NCBI GenBank assembly: GCA_016712265.1
Contig: JADJRJ010000031.1
Location: forward strand, 806,001-870,000
Source: Gemmatimonadota bacterium
GTDB taxonomy: Bacteria > Gemmatimonadota > Gemmatimonadetes > Gemmatimonadales > Gemmatimonadaceae
Length of the DNA: 64,000 bases
Direction of reading: 5' to 3'
A program made the position numbers and the translations under genes. How positions within the stretch are numbered: position 1 is the first letter of the stretch; every line of letters starts with the position of its first letter. The notes below the pieces were generated by a model, which saw nothing but the letters and a program-made list of their open reading frames with translations, was not told the DNA's origin and made no database searches. Positions 8,775-17,234 of this stretch are shown in pieces.

Positions 8775-9103
8775 AACGACCCGCCGCGACGTGTGGGTGT
8801 GAAACGCCCCTGGAGACCGGCCGCCACGCGGTTGGGGTGGACCCCGACGTGAAGGAGCGCAACCTGCGGCGCCTGAAGCGCATCGAGGGCCAGGTGCGCG
8901 GGTTGCAACGGATGGTGGACGAGGAGCGGTACTGCGCGGACATTCTCACCCAGGTGTCGTCCGTGCAGGAGGCGCTGCGCGCGGTAGGCCGCGAGTTGAT
9001 GCGCAACCACCTCAAGCACTGCGCGTCGGCCGCCATTCGCGCCGGCGATGCAGACCCGATGTACGACGAGCTGATCGACCTGATGTACAAACATGTCCGC
9101 TGA
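8771..9103 (+). CDS. csoR: CsoR/FrmR-family copper-responsive repressor
   Basis: 110 residues from ATG 8771, overlapping copA by 4 bp. The four-helix core has the CsoR metal triad arrangement: Cys in RYCADILTQ, then His and Cys in RNHLKHC. The N-terminus has an extra CGC motif before the core (AATCGCET), which is not usual for the family. CsoR tetramers bind operator DNA and release it on Cu(I) binding, so the operon is probably derepressed by copper. Placing the repressor inside its operon implies feedback. FrmR/RcnR relatives are possible, but the Cys-His-Cys pattern and context favour copper. Confidence 0.88.
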   Translation: MKRPAATCGCETPLETGRHAVGVDPDVKERNLRRLKRIEGQVRGLQRMVDEERYCADILTQVSSVQEALRAVGRELMRNHLKHCASAAIRAGDADPMYDELIDLMYKHVR

Positions 9104-9160
9104 GGCGGCGCGACGGGCGCGGCCATTGCGCGGGGATCATCGAGTCGCGAGGATTCAAAC

Positions 9161-9490
9161 GTGAGCTTCCGTCGCAGTGGCGCGGTCCTAAGTGTTGCCC
9201 TCCTCCTGCAAGTCCTGCTGGGGGGATGGGCGCTGCCGTGTCGTGACGGAGTGAACGGCGGGCAGGCGGTGTCCGTTCCGTCTGCCCATCATCATGAGGC
9301 GCCGCCGCAGGACGACGGGGGTCGTGACACGTCCGACTGTCTGTCTGCGCCGGCGTGTACGGTGTTGATGGTGATGGTGCCAGGCGCGGTGGCGTCCGAT
9401 GCGCCGCGGCCGGTGCGGCGCATGGATACACGGGCCGGCGACCTGCGGTCCGTGGTGTTGGTGCCGGAGTTGCCGCCGCCGAGGGGATAA
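9161..9490 (+). CDS. Small secreted protein with His cluster, copper-operon member
   Basis: 109 residues from GTG 9161. There is a hydrophobic signal segment (SVALLLQVLLGGWALPC) followed by a short region with HHHEAPP and two further Cys (DCLSAPAC), then a second hydrophobic patch (TVLMVMVPGAVA) and a Pro-rich end. I do not recognise a family. It resembles small periplasmic metal-binding proteins that often sit next to copper transport genes (DUF2946-like in layout). A copper-binding role is inferred from the His/Cys content and position only. Confidence 0.6.
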   Translation: MSFRRSGAVLSVALLLQVLLGGWALPCRDGVNGGQAVSVPSAHHHEAPPQDDGGRDTSDCLSAPACTVLMVMVPGAVASDAPRPVRRMDTRAGDLRSVVLVPELPPPRG

Positions 9491-9553
9491 CGCACAGCCT
9501 GCCTGGCCGCCTGGGTGCGGCCGCCTGTCCGTTCATCCCCAACCACACACAAC

Positions 9554-10348
9554 ATGTCCAGCCCTGCGGGCCTCATGGCCCCGGCGCTCGCGCTTGCCCT
9601 CCTGGGCGCGTTCGCCGGTCCCGTGCGTGCCCAGACCGACTACTACAACCTCGATGCCGGCCGCCCCCTGCGCGTCGAAGACGCTCTCGTCATCGAGCGC
9701 CACGCGATCGAGTGGCAAGTGGCGCCCTTGCGACTCACCGGGGCCCGTGGCTCCCGCTCGGTGATTGGCGCGGAGCCGGAACTGGCGTGGGGAATCTTCC
9801 CTCGGACCCAGGTCGAGCTGGGGGTCCCGCTCCTGTATCCACGCGGCGGGACGCTGGGCGCGGCCGGCGTTGAGTTGACGGCGCTCCACGCGCTGAACGC
9901 AGAGACCACGCGATGGCCGGGGCTCGCCGTGCGCGTGGGAGTCCACGCGCCCGCCGGGCCCTATGGACCCACCACCACGCGCACCGAGTTGGCCGCACTC
10001 GCCACGCGGACCCTGTCGCATGGCCGGGTACACGCCAATGTGTCGGTGCACGGTGGTGATGCCGCCGGCGATCCCGATGCCTCACGCTGGAGCGCGGGGT
10101 TGGCGGCCGACCACGCGTTCGTGCTCCAGTCATTCCTGATCGGCGCCGAGATTGTGGCGGAAGATCCGGCGTTCGCCGGTGCGGAGGTGCGCTGGAGTAC
10201 CGCGGTCGGCCTGCGTGTGCAGGTGGACCCTCGCACGGCGCTGGATTTCGGATTGGGCCGGGAGCTGGGCGACGCACGAGGCTGGTTTGTCACGATGGGG
10301 AGCGCCCGATCGTTTGGGTTGCTGCATCGCCTGGGAGGTGTGCGATGA
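9554..10348 (+). CDS. Predicted outer-membrane protein, transporter-like barrel
   Basis: 264 residues from ATG 9554, a start that gives a good signal peptide (ALALALLGAFAGPVRAQ). The mature part has alternating strands, with PELAWGIFPRTQVELGVPLL and YPRGGTLGAAGVELTALHAL resembling the MetA-pathway/phenol-degradation-type barrels, ending in a short strand (RSFGLLHRLGGVR). It probably sits in the outer membrane. It overlaps the next gene by 4 bp. Its place in the copper block suggests a role in envelope copper handling, but this is context only. Confidence 0.7.
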   Translation: MSSPAGLMAPALALALLGAFAGPVRAQTDYYNLDAGRPLRVEDALVIERHAIEWQVAPLRLTGARGSRSVIGAEPELAWGIFPRTQVELGVPLLYPRGGTLGAAGVELTALHALNAETTRWPGLAVRVGVHAPAGPYGPTTTRTELAALATRTLSHGRVHANVSVHGGDAAGDPDASRWSAGLAADHAFVLQSFLIGAEIVAEDPAFAGAEVRWSTAVGLRVQVDPRTALDFGLGRELGDARGWFVTMGSARSFGLLHRLGGVR

Positions 10349-11472
10349 AACGCGTGATCCTCGCGCTGGCGTCGCTCGCGGCGGCGGTGACACCGCTGCA
10401 CGCGCAATGGAGTCGGGTGTGGGACCAGTTCTACCTGCCCGGGTCGCACAACTGGTACTTCCGAAACAACTACCGGGTCGCCGATCGCCTGTTCAACGCC
10501 TTTGACTACGGGCACGCCATCCTGTACGAGAAGCTCTGGACGAAGCCCGATCGCGCGGTCGACCTCCTCGAACAACGGGAGTACGCGTTCCTCACCACCA
10601 ACTTGCTGGTGCGCCCGCCTCGTTTTCCGTTGGAGGAGATGGCGATCGAGCCACACTACGCGCGGCTGGCCCCGGAAGCCAAGGCGATGTTCGAGTGGGC
10701 GCACATCCTGCATCGCCAGGCGTACGATGTCTTGAGCGATGCGCGACTCTCCCCGGCGGCCCGCGATGCCGAGATGGCGGGCATCCTCGCGTATTACCGG
10801 ACCCGACCCGACCTGCGCTTCAGCGAGAAGCCCAAGAGCATGGCGCTGATGCAGGAGCAGCCGTACTCGTTGGCGTTCCGGCAGGGGTACCCGAAGTTCA
10901 ACGGGCTCATCTGGGCCTATCACTGGCTGCAGGTGGGGCTCTACGAGCCGTTCCTGGCCACGGCGGACACCGCGCAGCAGCGGCGGCTCCTCGAGGCGAC
11001 GGTTGGGCGGTTCCGGCAGATGCTACCAGGTGGAGCGGCGACCATGCCGTACGTCATGCCCATGACTGGTGTCGTGGCGCCCCGGTTCGCGGCACGCTAT
11101 CCGGAGTTTGCCATCATCTTCGACAACCTCCACTCCATGCACGACGTCATCTCGGACATCCTCGCGAATCCGTCGGTGGCCCGCGAGCGCAAGCGCCAGG
11201 AGATTCTGCAGGCCGCGTCACGCTTTCGTGATGACACCACGGAGGTGACGTCGCGCCGCGGCTGGTGCCGGATGAGTGTAGGGATGGGGCTTGAGAACCA
11301 GGGGGGGCCGAGCGTCGGGTTCGATCCGGCGCTCGCCACACCGTCGGTGGCTCGCGGTGCGGTGATGCGGCACGATCTGGAGGGCCGGATGCTCGGTGGC
11401 GAACACGGCGGCCACCTGATGCCTGACGTGGAGGAGGCGTGTACCGAGCAGGGGTTTCGGCCCGGACGGTGA
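10345..11472 (+). CDS. Exported protein of unknown function, copper-operon member
   Basis: 375 residues with a clean signal peptide (MKRVILALASLAAAVTPLHAQ). The mature protein is rich in Trp, Tyr, Arg and Met, for example WDQFYLPGSHNWYFRN and MPYVMPMTGVVAPRF. It has several His that could bind metal (HSMHDVI, GGEHGGHLMPDVEE). No known domain is recognised. It is the last gene of the copper run, overlaps the predicted barrel gene, and ends 32 bp before a strong hairpin. The length and conserved look make it a good candidate for an uncharacterised periplasmic copper-resistance factor. That is inference. Confidence 0.6.
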   Translation: MKRVILALASLAAAVTPLHAQWSRVWDQFYLPGSHNWYFRNNYRVADRLFNAFDYGHAILYEKLWTKPDRAVDLLEQREYAFLTTNLLVRPPRFPLEEMAIEPHYARLAPEAKAMFEWAHILHRQAYDVLSDARLSPAARDAEMAGILAYYRTRPDLRFSEKPKSMALMQEQPYSLAFRQGYPKFNGLIWAYHWLQVGLYEPFLATADTAQQRRLLEATVGRFRQMLPGGAATMPYVMPMTGVVAPRFAARYPEFAIIFDNLHSMHDVISDILANPSVARERKRQEILQAASRFRDDTTEVTSRRGWCRMSVGMGLENQGGPSVGFDPALATPSVARGAVMRHDLEGRMLGGEHGGHLMPDVEEACTEQGFRPGR

Positions 11473-11504
11473 TGAGCCCTATCTGAGGGAAGGGAATACG
11501 ATAC

Positions 11505-11533
11505 GGGGGTCCCGGTCTTGCTCCGGGACCCCC
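11505..11533. terminator. Strong 11-bp hairpin between convergent genes
   Basis: GGGGGTCCCGG (11505-11515) and its perfect complement (11523-11533) enclose a 7-nt loop. It lies between the end of the copper operon (plus) and the end of the OsmC gene (minus). There is no T-run on either side, so it is a bidirectional hairpin terminator or transcript-end stabiliser rather than a textbook rho-independent site. Confidence 0.7.
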
Positions 11534-11560
11534 GCGTCACTGCCATGATCTGACGGGCTG

Positions 11561-12013
11561 TCAGTCGCTCGCGCCGTTAAGGATCAGCTGCCAGCGTACC
11601 GGCAGGTTCGGGTCGAGCGAGTCGCGCACCGAGCAGTACTTGGTGACCGACAGCTCAATGGCCCGCTCGGCATTCGCGCGGTCGATGCCCTCACCGGTGA
11701 TCGTGTATGTCAGCAGGACGCCGATCAACCGCTTGGGGGTCGCGTCGGCGCGGGCGGCTTTCACGTCAATCGTGAGGGATGCGGCCGGCGTGCGACGCTT
11801 CTCGAGAATGTCGACGACGTCCACTGCCGTGCAGGTCCCGAGCGCGGTGAGGACCGCGTCCACCGGGCTTGGGCCTGTCTTGGCCGACGCATCGATGCGG
11901 ATGGTCGGGCCATCCGGACGCCCCGCATCGAACCGGTGCTCGCCGTTCCATGCGATGTGCATGGCGTTGTAGAAGGCGACGCCGATGCCGGGGATGGTCT
12001 CCACTTCACTCAC
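11561..12013 (-). CDS. OsmC-family protein (peroxiredoxin-like)
   Basis: 150 residues from GTG 12013, which overlaps the stop of the upstream sulfurtransferase gene (GTGA). The OsmC fold signatures are visible: SPVDAVLTALGTCTAVDVV with the first redox Cys, and TKYCSVRDSL with the second. Members reduce organic hydroperoxides by these two thiols. Co-transcription with a sulfurtransferase fits a thiol-redox role. It could equally be a YhfA-type OsmC paralogue of unknown substrate. Confidence 0.85.
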   Translation of the reverse strand: MSEVETIPGIGVAFYNAMHIAWNGEHRFDAGRPDGPTIRIDASAKTGPSPVDAVLTALGTCTAVDVVDILEKRRTPAASLTIDVKAARADATPKRLIGVLLTYTITGEGIDRANAERAIELSVTKYCSVRDSLDPNLPVRWQLILNGASD

Positions 12014-12885
12014 GGTTCTGCTCCCTGTCGAATGGGGGCACGGACCGCATTGCCCCACTCGGTCCAGCTGCCGTCGTAGTTGCGCACGTGGGGATAGCCT
12101 AACAAGTACGTCAGGACGAACCAGGTATGCGAGGAACGTTCGCCGATGCGGCAGTAGGCGATGACCTCGTCGGTCGCATGCAGTCCATGCTCGGCCTCAT
12201 AAATGGCCCGCAACTCCGTCGCGCTCTTGAACGTGGCGTCGGCGTTGACGGCGCGGGCCCAAGGGACTGAACGGGCCCCGGGGATATGCCCGCCGCGCAG
12301 GGTGCCTTCCTGCGGGTAGTCCGGCATGTGGGTGCGTTCCCCCGTGTACTCCTGGGGAGAGCGCACGTCGACCATGGGGCGGCCGGCCTCCATGTGGGCG
12401 CGGGTCTCGGCAAAAAAGGCGCGAATCTTCGCGTCGTCCCGTGGGGGCGCGACGTACGCTGATGGGGCAGGGCGCGGGACGTCGGTGACCATGTCCCGGC
12501 CCTCGGCTTCCCACTTGGCACGTCCGCCGTCGAGGATGCGCGCGTTCGTGAAGCCGAAGAGCTGGAAGACCCAAAAGGCGTAACAGGCCCACCAGTTGTT
12601 CTTGTCGCCGTAGAACACGACGGTAGTGGTCGCGTCGATGCCCCGCGCGCGCAGGAGGGCCTCGAAGCCCTCCCGCGAGACGTAGTCGCGCTGGACGCGG
12701 TCATTGAGGTCGGAGTGCCAATCGATCTTCTGGGCACCCGGGATGTGGCCCATGTCGTACAGGAGCACATCCTCGTCACTCTCGAGGATGCGAAGCGACG
12801 GGTCGGTCAGGTGTTCAGCGAGCCACGACGTCGAGACAAGGATGTCGGGACGCGCGTATCCACGCGTCTCTATGGGATTGGTCAT
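12010..12885 (-). CDS. Two-domain rhodanese, thiosulfate sulfurtransferase
   Basis: 291 residues with tandem rhodanese domains. The first (about 15-140) is inactive-like and contains the family motif DMGHIPGAQKIDW. The second holds the catalytic Cys245 in the loop CRIGERSSHTWF. MVDVRSPQEYTGE and GGHIPGARSVPWARAVN are standard. It transfers sulfane sulfur from thiosulfate or a thiol to cyanide or thiol acceptors in the cytosol. The CRIGERS loop is the form seen in the SseA/CysA-type enzymes. It sits upstream of the OsmC gene and overlaps it. Confidence 0.9.
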   Translation of the reverse strand: MTNPIETRGYARPDILVSTSWLAEHLTDPSLRILESDEDVLLYDMGHIPGAQKIDWHSDLNDRVQRDYVSREGFEALLRARGIDATTTVVFYGDKNNWWACYAFWVFQLFGFTNARILDGGRAKWEAEGRDMVTDVPRPAPSAYVAPPRDDAKIRAFFAETRAHMEAGRPMVDVRSPQEYTGERTHMPDYPQEGTLRGGHIPGARSVPWARAVNADATFKSATELRAIYEAEHGLHATDEVIAYCRIGERSSHTWFVLTYLLGYPHVRNYDGSWTEWGNAVRAPIRQGAEP

Positions 12886-12928
12886 GAGCTTCCTCCGGGT
12901 ACGGGAAGATAACCCGCGCGTTGTGTGG

Positions 12929-14563
12929 CTATCGCGCGATCCGCACGAATTTCACGCGGGAGGCCCGTGGGCTGGAGACCCGCAGGGAGTCGAACGGGGC
13001 TTGCCCGAGCATCGTGACGACCACCGGTCCGGCGGTGAAGCGATTGGGCCCGAGTGGGGCGAGCCGGGTCGGCGGGACGCCGAGCCGGCGCAGCGTCAGC
13101 TGCCCACTCTCGACGATGAGGGTGAGGCGACCCTCGCTCTCCGGGCTGGTAAACTCACCCATGGTGGCGGCGATCGCCCCCTGGCGTGGCACGGTGGTGT
13201 CCACGGCGATGAGGGGTTCCCGCCCGGCGCCGCCTAACGACATTTCCCACGCGCCGGCCTGGGTGGGGTCACGACGGATTGTGATCCGCTGGGCCGGGAT
13301 CTCGAGCCCCTGCTCCGTGAGCACAACGCGCGTGCGGGCAAACGGGCCAGCCGCGACGAGCGAGTCGCCCTCGCGCGAGATGCGCACCCAGCGCTCGGTC
13401 CAGCGCGACAGCCAGGTCCCGGTGGGGAGGGCCTCGTTGGGTCGCACCAGGGTGCGTCCCGCGGTGGGGGTGGACGCGGACGGACGCGGAGGGACGATCG
13501 CATCGACCACGCGGCGCGCGAACCCGGTCGGATCTGCCCCGGCGAAGTTGCAGAGGACGGCCACGTCGAGTCGCGCCTCGGGGACGCGCAACAGTTCAGC
13601 GCGATACCCCCCGAATGCACCACCGTGGGCGAGCGTGGCGCGGCCGCCCCAGGTGCCGTGGCTGATGCCGAGCGCGTAGGGGATGGTGTCGCCGCTGGTC
13701 AGCACCCCGCGCGTCGTCAACGTTGCCCAGTCGCGCGCGTCGCCGGATTTGGGTGTGTAGGCGTTGCCGGCCCAGCGTACGAGGTCCTCGACTGACGCAT
13801 ACAATCCGCCGTCGCCGACGACATCGAATTGCGGGACCGAGAGCCGGAGGGCGTTGCCGGGGATCATCTCATAGGCGAGCGCGCGATCCGGGATGAGCAT
13901 CCGGTGGTCGTCGCGAAAGACGGACCGTTCCATCCCGAGTGGCGCGAAGATGCGCTCCTGAGCGAACTGGCGCAGCGACTGTCCGCGGACACGCTGCACG
14001 ATGATCGACAGCAGCACGTATCCCGTGTTGCTGTACAGGTGCTGGCTGCCGGGTGGGAAGTTCAGCTCGCGCTGCCGGCCCACGATGCGGAGGAACTCCT
14101 CCTCGGTGAGCGTGCCGTCGAACGGCCACCCGCGACTGCCCAACACCTCGAAGTAGTCGCGCAACCCGGACGTGTGGTGCAGGAGGTGACGGATCGTGAT
14201 CGGGGTGCCGAAGTCCGCGAGTTCCGGGATGTACTTCCGGACGTCGTCATCCAGGGACAGGCGGCCGTCGCGCGCGAGCAGCACGATCGCGAAGGCGGCG
14301 AACTGCTTGGATGTCGAGGCGATGTAGAACGGCGTGGTCGCGGAGAGCGGGACTCCGTGCTCGAGATCAGCCATCCCGAACCCGCGGGCATAGGTCAGAC
14401 GACCGCCCTCGCCGACCCCTACCGCGCACCCTGGTCCCTTGGCATCGATGTTCGCGAAGACGGCGTCGAGCGCGGGCCGCGCCGCGCCGCCGGGCTGCGC
14501 ACCGGCCGCGAGGGAGCCGGTGGCGAAGGTGATCAGGGCAAGTCGGATGGCGCAGCGCGGCAT
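12929..14563 (-). CDS. Serine beta-lactamase-like hydrolase, exported (class C / penicillin-binding fold)
   Basis: 544 residues from ATG 14563, chosen because it gives a signal peptide (IRLALITFATGSLAAGAQ); the frame is open to 14632. The three motifs of this fold are present: STSK (nucleophile Ser), YSN (YSNTGYVLLS) and HGG (AHGGAFGGYRA). A C-terminal lipocalin-like region of about 170 residues follows the catalytic domain, as in many esterase/peptidase members. The substrate is unknown and drug resistance should not be inferred. Its TTA codon lies in a heptamer at 13232. Confidence 0.85.
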   Translation of the reverse strand: MPRCAIRLALITFATGSLAAGAQPGGAARPALDAVFANIDAKGPGCAVGVGEGGRLTYARGFGMADLEHGVPLSATTPFYIASTSKQFAAFAIVLLARDGRLSLDDDVRKYIPELADFGTPITIRHLLHHTSGLRDYFEVLGSRGWPFDGTLTEEEFLRIVGRQRELNFPPGSQHLYSNTGYVLLSIIVQRVRGQSLRQFAQERIFAPLGMERSVFRDDHRMLIPDRALAYEMIPGNALRLSVPQFDVVGDGGLYASVEDLVRWAGNAYTPKSGDARDWATLTTRGVLTSGDTIPYALGISHGTWGGRATLAHGGAFGGYRAELLRVPEARLDVAVLCNFAGADPTGFARRVVDAIVPPRPSASTPTAGRTLVRPNEALPTGTWLSRWTERWVRISREGDSLVAAGPFARTRVVLTEQGLEIPAQRITIRRDPTQAGAWEMSLGGAGREPLIAVDTTVPRQGAIAATMGEFTSPESEGRLTLIVESGQLTLRRLGVPPTRLAPLGPNRFTAGPVVVTMLGQAPFDSLRVSSPRASRVKFVRIAR

Positions 14564-14694
14564 GGGGCAGGGAATGGGTCGTCCAAATGATGGCCGTGGG
14601 GACCGCGCATCGCCAACGGCCGCCGGAATCATGACGCACGCTTACGTTGTTTCTCGTGTCACCCCCCCGGATTTCGTCGGCGCCCGAGCCGTTC

Positions 14695-15000
14695 ATGGAG
14701 TCGTACCGGCACCACGTCCTGGTGTGCACCGGTGGCTTTTGCACGCCGGATCGCCAGGGTAGGGGCCTGTATTCACAGCTGGCCGCGCTGCTTCAGCGGG
14801 AAGACCTCCTCTTCGGCCCGTCACGGGTCAAACGTGGTGAGACGCCCTGCCTCGGCGTGTGTGCCGGCGGGCCGATCGTGGTGGTCTACCCTGAGGGGGT
14901 CTGGTATGCCGGGGTCACCCCCGCGCTGCTCGAGCGCATCGTGGTTGAGCACCTCAAGGGCGGCCGCGTGGTCGAGGAGGCGGTGTTCCACCGGTTGTGA
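14695..15000 (+). CDS. Thioredoxin-like [2Fe-2S] ferredoxin
   Basis: 101 residues from ATG 14695; an upstream TTG at 14647 is also in frame. The four cluster Cys are in CTGGFC and PCLGVC, spaced as in thioredoxin-fold ferredoxins (Aquifex Fd4 type). The C-terminus GPIVVVYPEGVWYAGVTP followed by an amphipathic helix completes the fold. It would carry electrons in the cytosol; the partner is unknown. It stands alone between a divergent hydrolase gene and a small hypothetical gene. Confidence 0.85.
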   Translation: MESYRHHVLVCTGGFCTPDRQGRGLYSQLAALLQREDLLFGPSRVKRGETPCLGVCAGGPIVVVYPEGVWYAGVTPALLERIVVEHLKGGRVVEEAVFHRL

Positions 15001-15059
15001 CGGAATGTCCGGGCAATCCGGCGCCCTCACCCCGCAGGGTCTCGCGCTAGATTCCGCGC

Positions 15060-15383
15060 GTGCCGGAGCCCCTCAATCCACGCCGCCTGTTCATGGGCGC
15101 CGCGAAGAAGTACCTGCTGCAGGCGATCGAGTCGAAGGACGACCGCCCGCCCGCCGTTGAGGAGCCTCCACGCTTGACCCCCCGAGCCATCGAGAAGACG
15201 CGTATGTCCCGATCCCGCGATCGTATCCTGACCAACCTCGACGACATGTACAAGGACGCCTTTGACCGCGCCAAGGCGACCGGCGACGACGGCCAGATGC
15301 AAAGCCTCGACTTCGCGTACCGTCGCGAGCAGCTGTACTTCGAGATCCTGCTCGACATCCGGGACGCGATCGAGCGCCGGTAG
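15060..15383 (+). CDS. Small conserved hypothetical protein
   Basis: 107 residues from GTG 15060. The first half is basic and Pro-rich. The second half is a charged helical pair (RDRILTNLDDMYKDAFDRAK, then SLDFAYRREQLYFEILLDIR). There is no signal peptide or membrane segment. The helical part looks like a small coiled domain that could bind a partner protein. No family is recognised. It is supported by codon use and by sitting cleanly between two real genes. Confidence 0.6.
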   Translation: MPEPLNPRRLFMGAAKKYLLQAIESKDDRPPAVEEPPRLTPRAIEKTRMSRSRDRILTNLDDMYKDAFDRAKATGDDGQMQSLDFAYRREQLYFEILLDIRDAIERR

Positions 15384-15438
15384 GTGCGTTGGGACTTGCC
15401 GGTTGCTGCACGACCATCACCCCTCATGAGGGATTCCC

Positions 15439-17127
15439 ATGCGGTATCGCACCCTGGGCGCGCTGACGTGCCTGCTCACCGCCGCCTGTGACATGAAGCG
15501 GGACGACGGCCAGCGCGCAGGCGGCACCGTGACGCTCGCGATCGTCAATGCCCGCGTCTGGACCGGCAACCAGCAGCGTCCGTGGGCCGACGCGGTGGCG
15601 ATGGCCGGGGATCGCATCGTCGCGGTGGGGTCGAGCGCCGAAGTGCGCAAGCTGGCAGGCAAGGCGGAGTTGGTCGACGCGGCCGGACGGATGGTCGTGC
15701 CGGGCTTTATCGATGCCCACGTGCACTTCGTCGACGGCGGATTCGGCCTGAGCTCGGTGCAGCTGCGGGACGCGTCGACGAAGGAGGAGTTCGTCCGACG
15801 CATCGGCGCTTTTGCGCAAACGGTGCCCGCGGGCACCTGGATCACCAATGGTGACTGGGACCACACCCTCTGGGGCGGGGAGCTCCCGACGAAGGAATGG
15901 ATCGACAGCGTCACGCCCAACCACCCGGTATTCATTAACCGGCTGGACGGCCACATGTCGCTGGCCAACACGGCGGCGCTGACCGCCGGGCAGGTGACCC
16001 GCGCCACCGCGACTCCCGCGGGTGGGGAGATCGTCAAGGACGCGAGCGGCGAGCCCACAGGGGTCCTCAAGGACAACGCGGCGGAGCTGGTGGCGAAGGT
16101 CATGCCCCTGGCGTCCGACGAAATGGAGGATCGGGCCCTCGATGCCGCGATGTCCTACGTGGCCTCGCAGGGCGTGACCAGCGTGCACCATATGGGGGCC
16201 CTCGGCGCTGGCGGGGCGTGGAACGAGCTGGGGATCTTCCGCCGGGCCCTGGCCGCGGGGCGCCTCAAGACCCGCATCTATGCGGCCGTGCCGCTCAGCG
16301 AGTGGGAGGCGTTGCGCGACACCATCGCGGCGTCCGGGCGCGGCGACGCCTGGCTGCGCATCGGGATGCTCAAGGGTTTCGTCGACGGGTCGTTAGGCAG
16401 CCACACGGCGGCGATGTTCGAGGGATTCACCGACAAGCCGTCCGATACCGGGCTCTTCATCACGTCGCCGGAGACGCTGTACGCGCGGGTGAAAGGGGCG
16501 GACAGTGCCGGGTTGCACGTCGCCGTCCACGCTATCGGCGACCGGGCGATCAACACCCAGCTGGGGATCTTTGAGCGCGTGGCTCGGGAGAACGGGGTGC
16601 GCGATCGTCGATTTCGCATCGAGCATGCGCAGCACATCGGGCCGAATGACCTCGCGCGGTTCGGCGAGCTGGGGGTGATCGCGTCCATGCAGCCGTATCA
16701 CGCCATTGATGACGGGCGGTGGGCGGACCGCGTGATTGGCGCGGAGCGGGCCACGCGAACCTACGCGTTTCGCTCCCTCCTGGACCTCAATGCGACGATG
16801 GCGTTCGGGTCGGACTGGTTCGTCGCCCCCGCGACTCCACTGGAAGGGATCTATGCGGCGGTCACCCGTCGCACCCTCGACGGGCGAAATCCCGATGGCT
16901 GGGTGCCTGACCAGAAGATCACGGTTGAAGAAGCCCTGCGGGCGTACACGACCGGGAGCGCCTATGCCTCGTTCGAGGAGGCCGAGAAGGGGACGCTCGA
17001 GGTCGGGAAGCTGGCGGACCTCGTCCTCATCGACCAGGACTTGACCCGGCTCACCCCGGCGGAGCTGAAAGACGCGAAGGTCATGATGACCGTGGTCGGT
17101 GGGAAAGTGGTGTACCGCCGACCGTGA
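15439..17127 (+). CDS. Metal-dependent amidohydrolase, YtcJ-like, predicted lipoprotein
   Basis: 562 residues. The N-terminus (TLGALTCLLTAAC) has a lipobox. The amidohydrolase-3 pattern is clear: PGFIDAHVHFVDGG binds the metal pair, DGSLGSHTAAMF lies in the barrel, HAIGDRAI and RIEHAQHI follow, and FGSDWFVAP provides the catalytic Asp. The tail (GTLEVGKLADLVLIDQDL) is the usual beta-sandwich. Members hydrolyse exocyclic amide or formamide-type bonds; the substrate is not predictable here. It is most likely anchored on the periplasmic side of a membrane. Confidence 0.9.
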   Translation: MRYRTLGALTCLLTAACDMKRDDGQRAGGTVTLAIVNARVWTGNQQRPWADAVAMAGDRIVAVGSSAEVRKLAGKAELVDAAGRMVVPGFIDAHVHFVDGGFGLSSVQLRDASTKEEFVRRIGAFAQTVPAGTWITNGDWDHTLWGGELPTKEWIDSVTPNHPVFINRLDGHMSLANTAALTAGQVTRATATPAGGEIVKDASGEPTGVLKDNAAELVAKVMPLASDEMEDRALDAAMSYVASQGVTSVHHMGALGAGGAWNELGIFRRALAAGRLKTRIYAAVPLSEWEALRDTIAASGRGDAWLRIGMLKGFVDGSLGSHTAAMFEGFTDKPSDTGLFITSPETLYARVKGADSAGLHVAVHAIGDRAINTQLGIFERVARENGVRDRRFRIEHAQHIGPNDLARFGELGVIASMQPYHAIDDGRWADRVIGAERATRTYAFRSLLDLNATMAFGSDWFVAPATPLEGIYAAVTRRTLDGRNPDGWVPDQKITVEEALRAYTTGSAYASFEEAEKGTLEVGKLADLVLIDQDLTRLTPAELKDAKVMMTVVGGKVVYRRP

Positions 17128-17234
17128 GCCGGGGGTTCCCCGAGTGACCTGGGGGGCTGGATGCCGTCATCATCCAGAGGCCGCGGCCACCACCGCCGGC
17201 ATGACCCGGTCCGCGTTTCCCAGGAGATCCCCCA

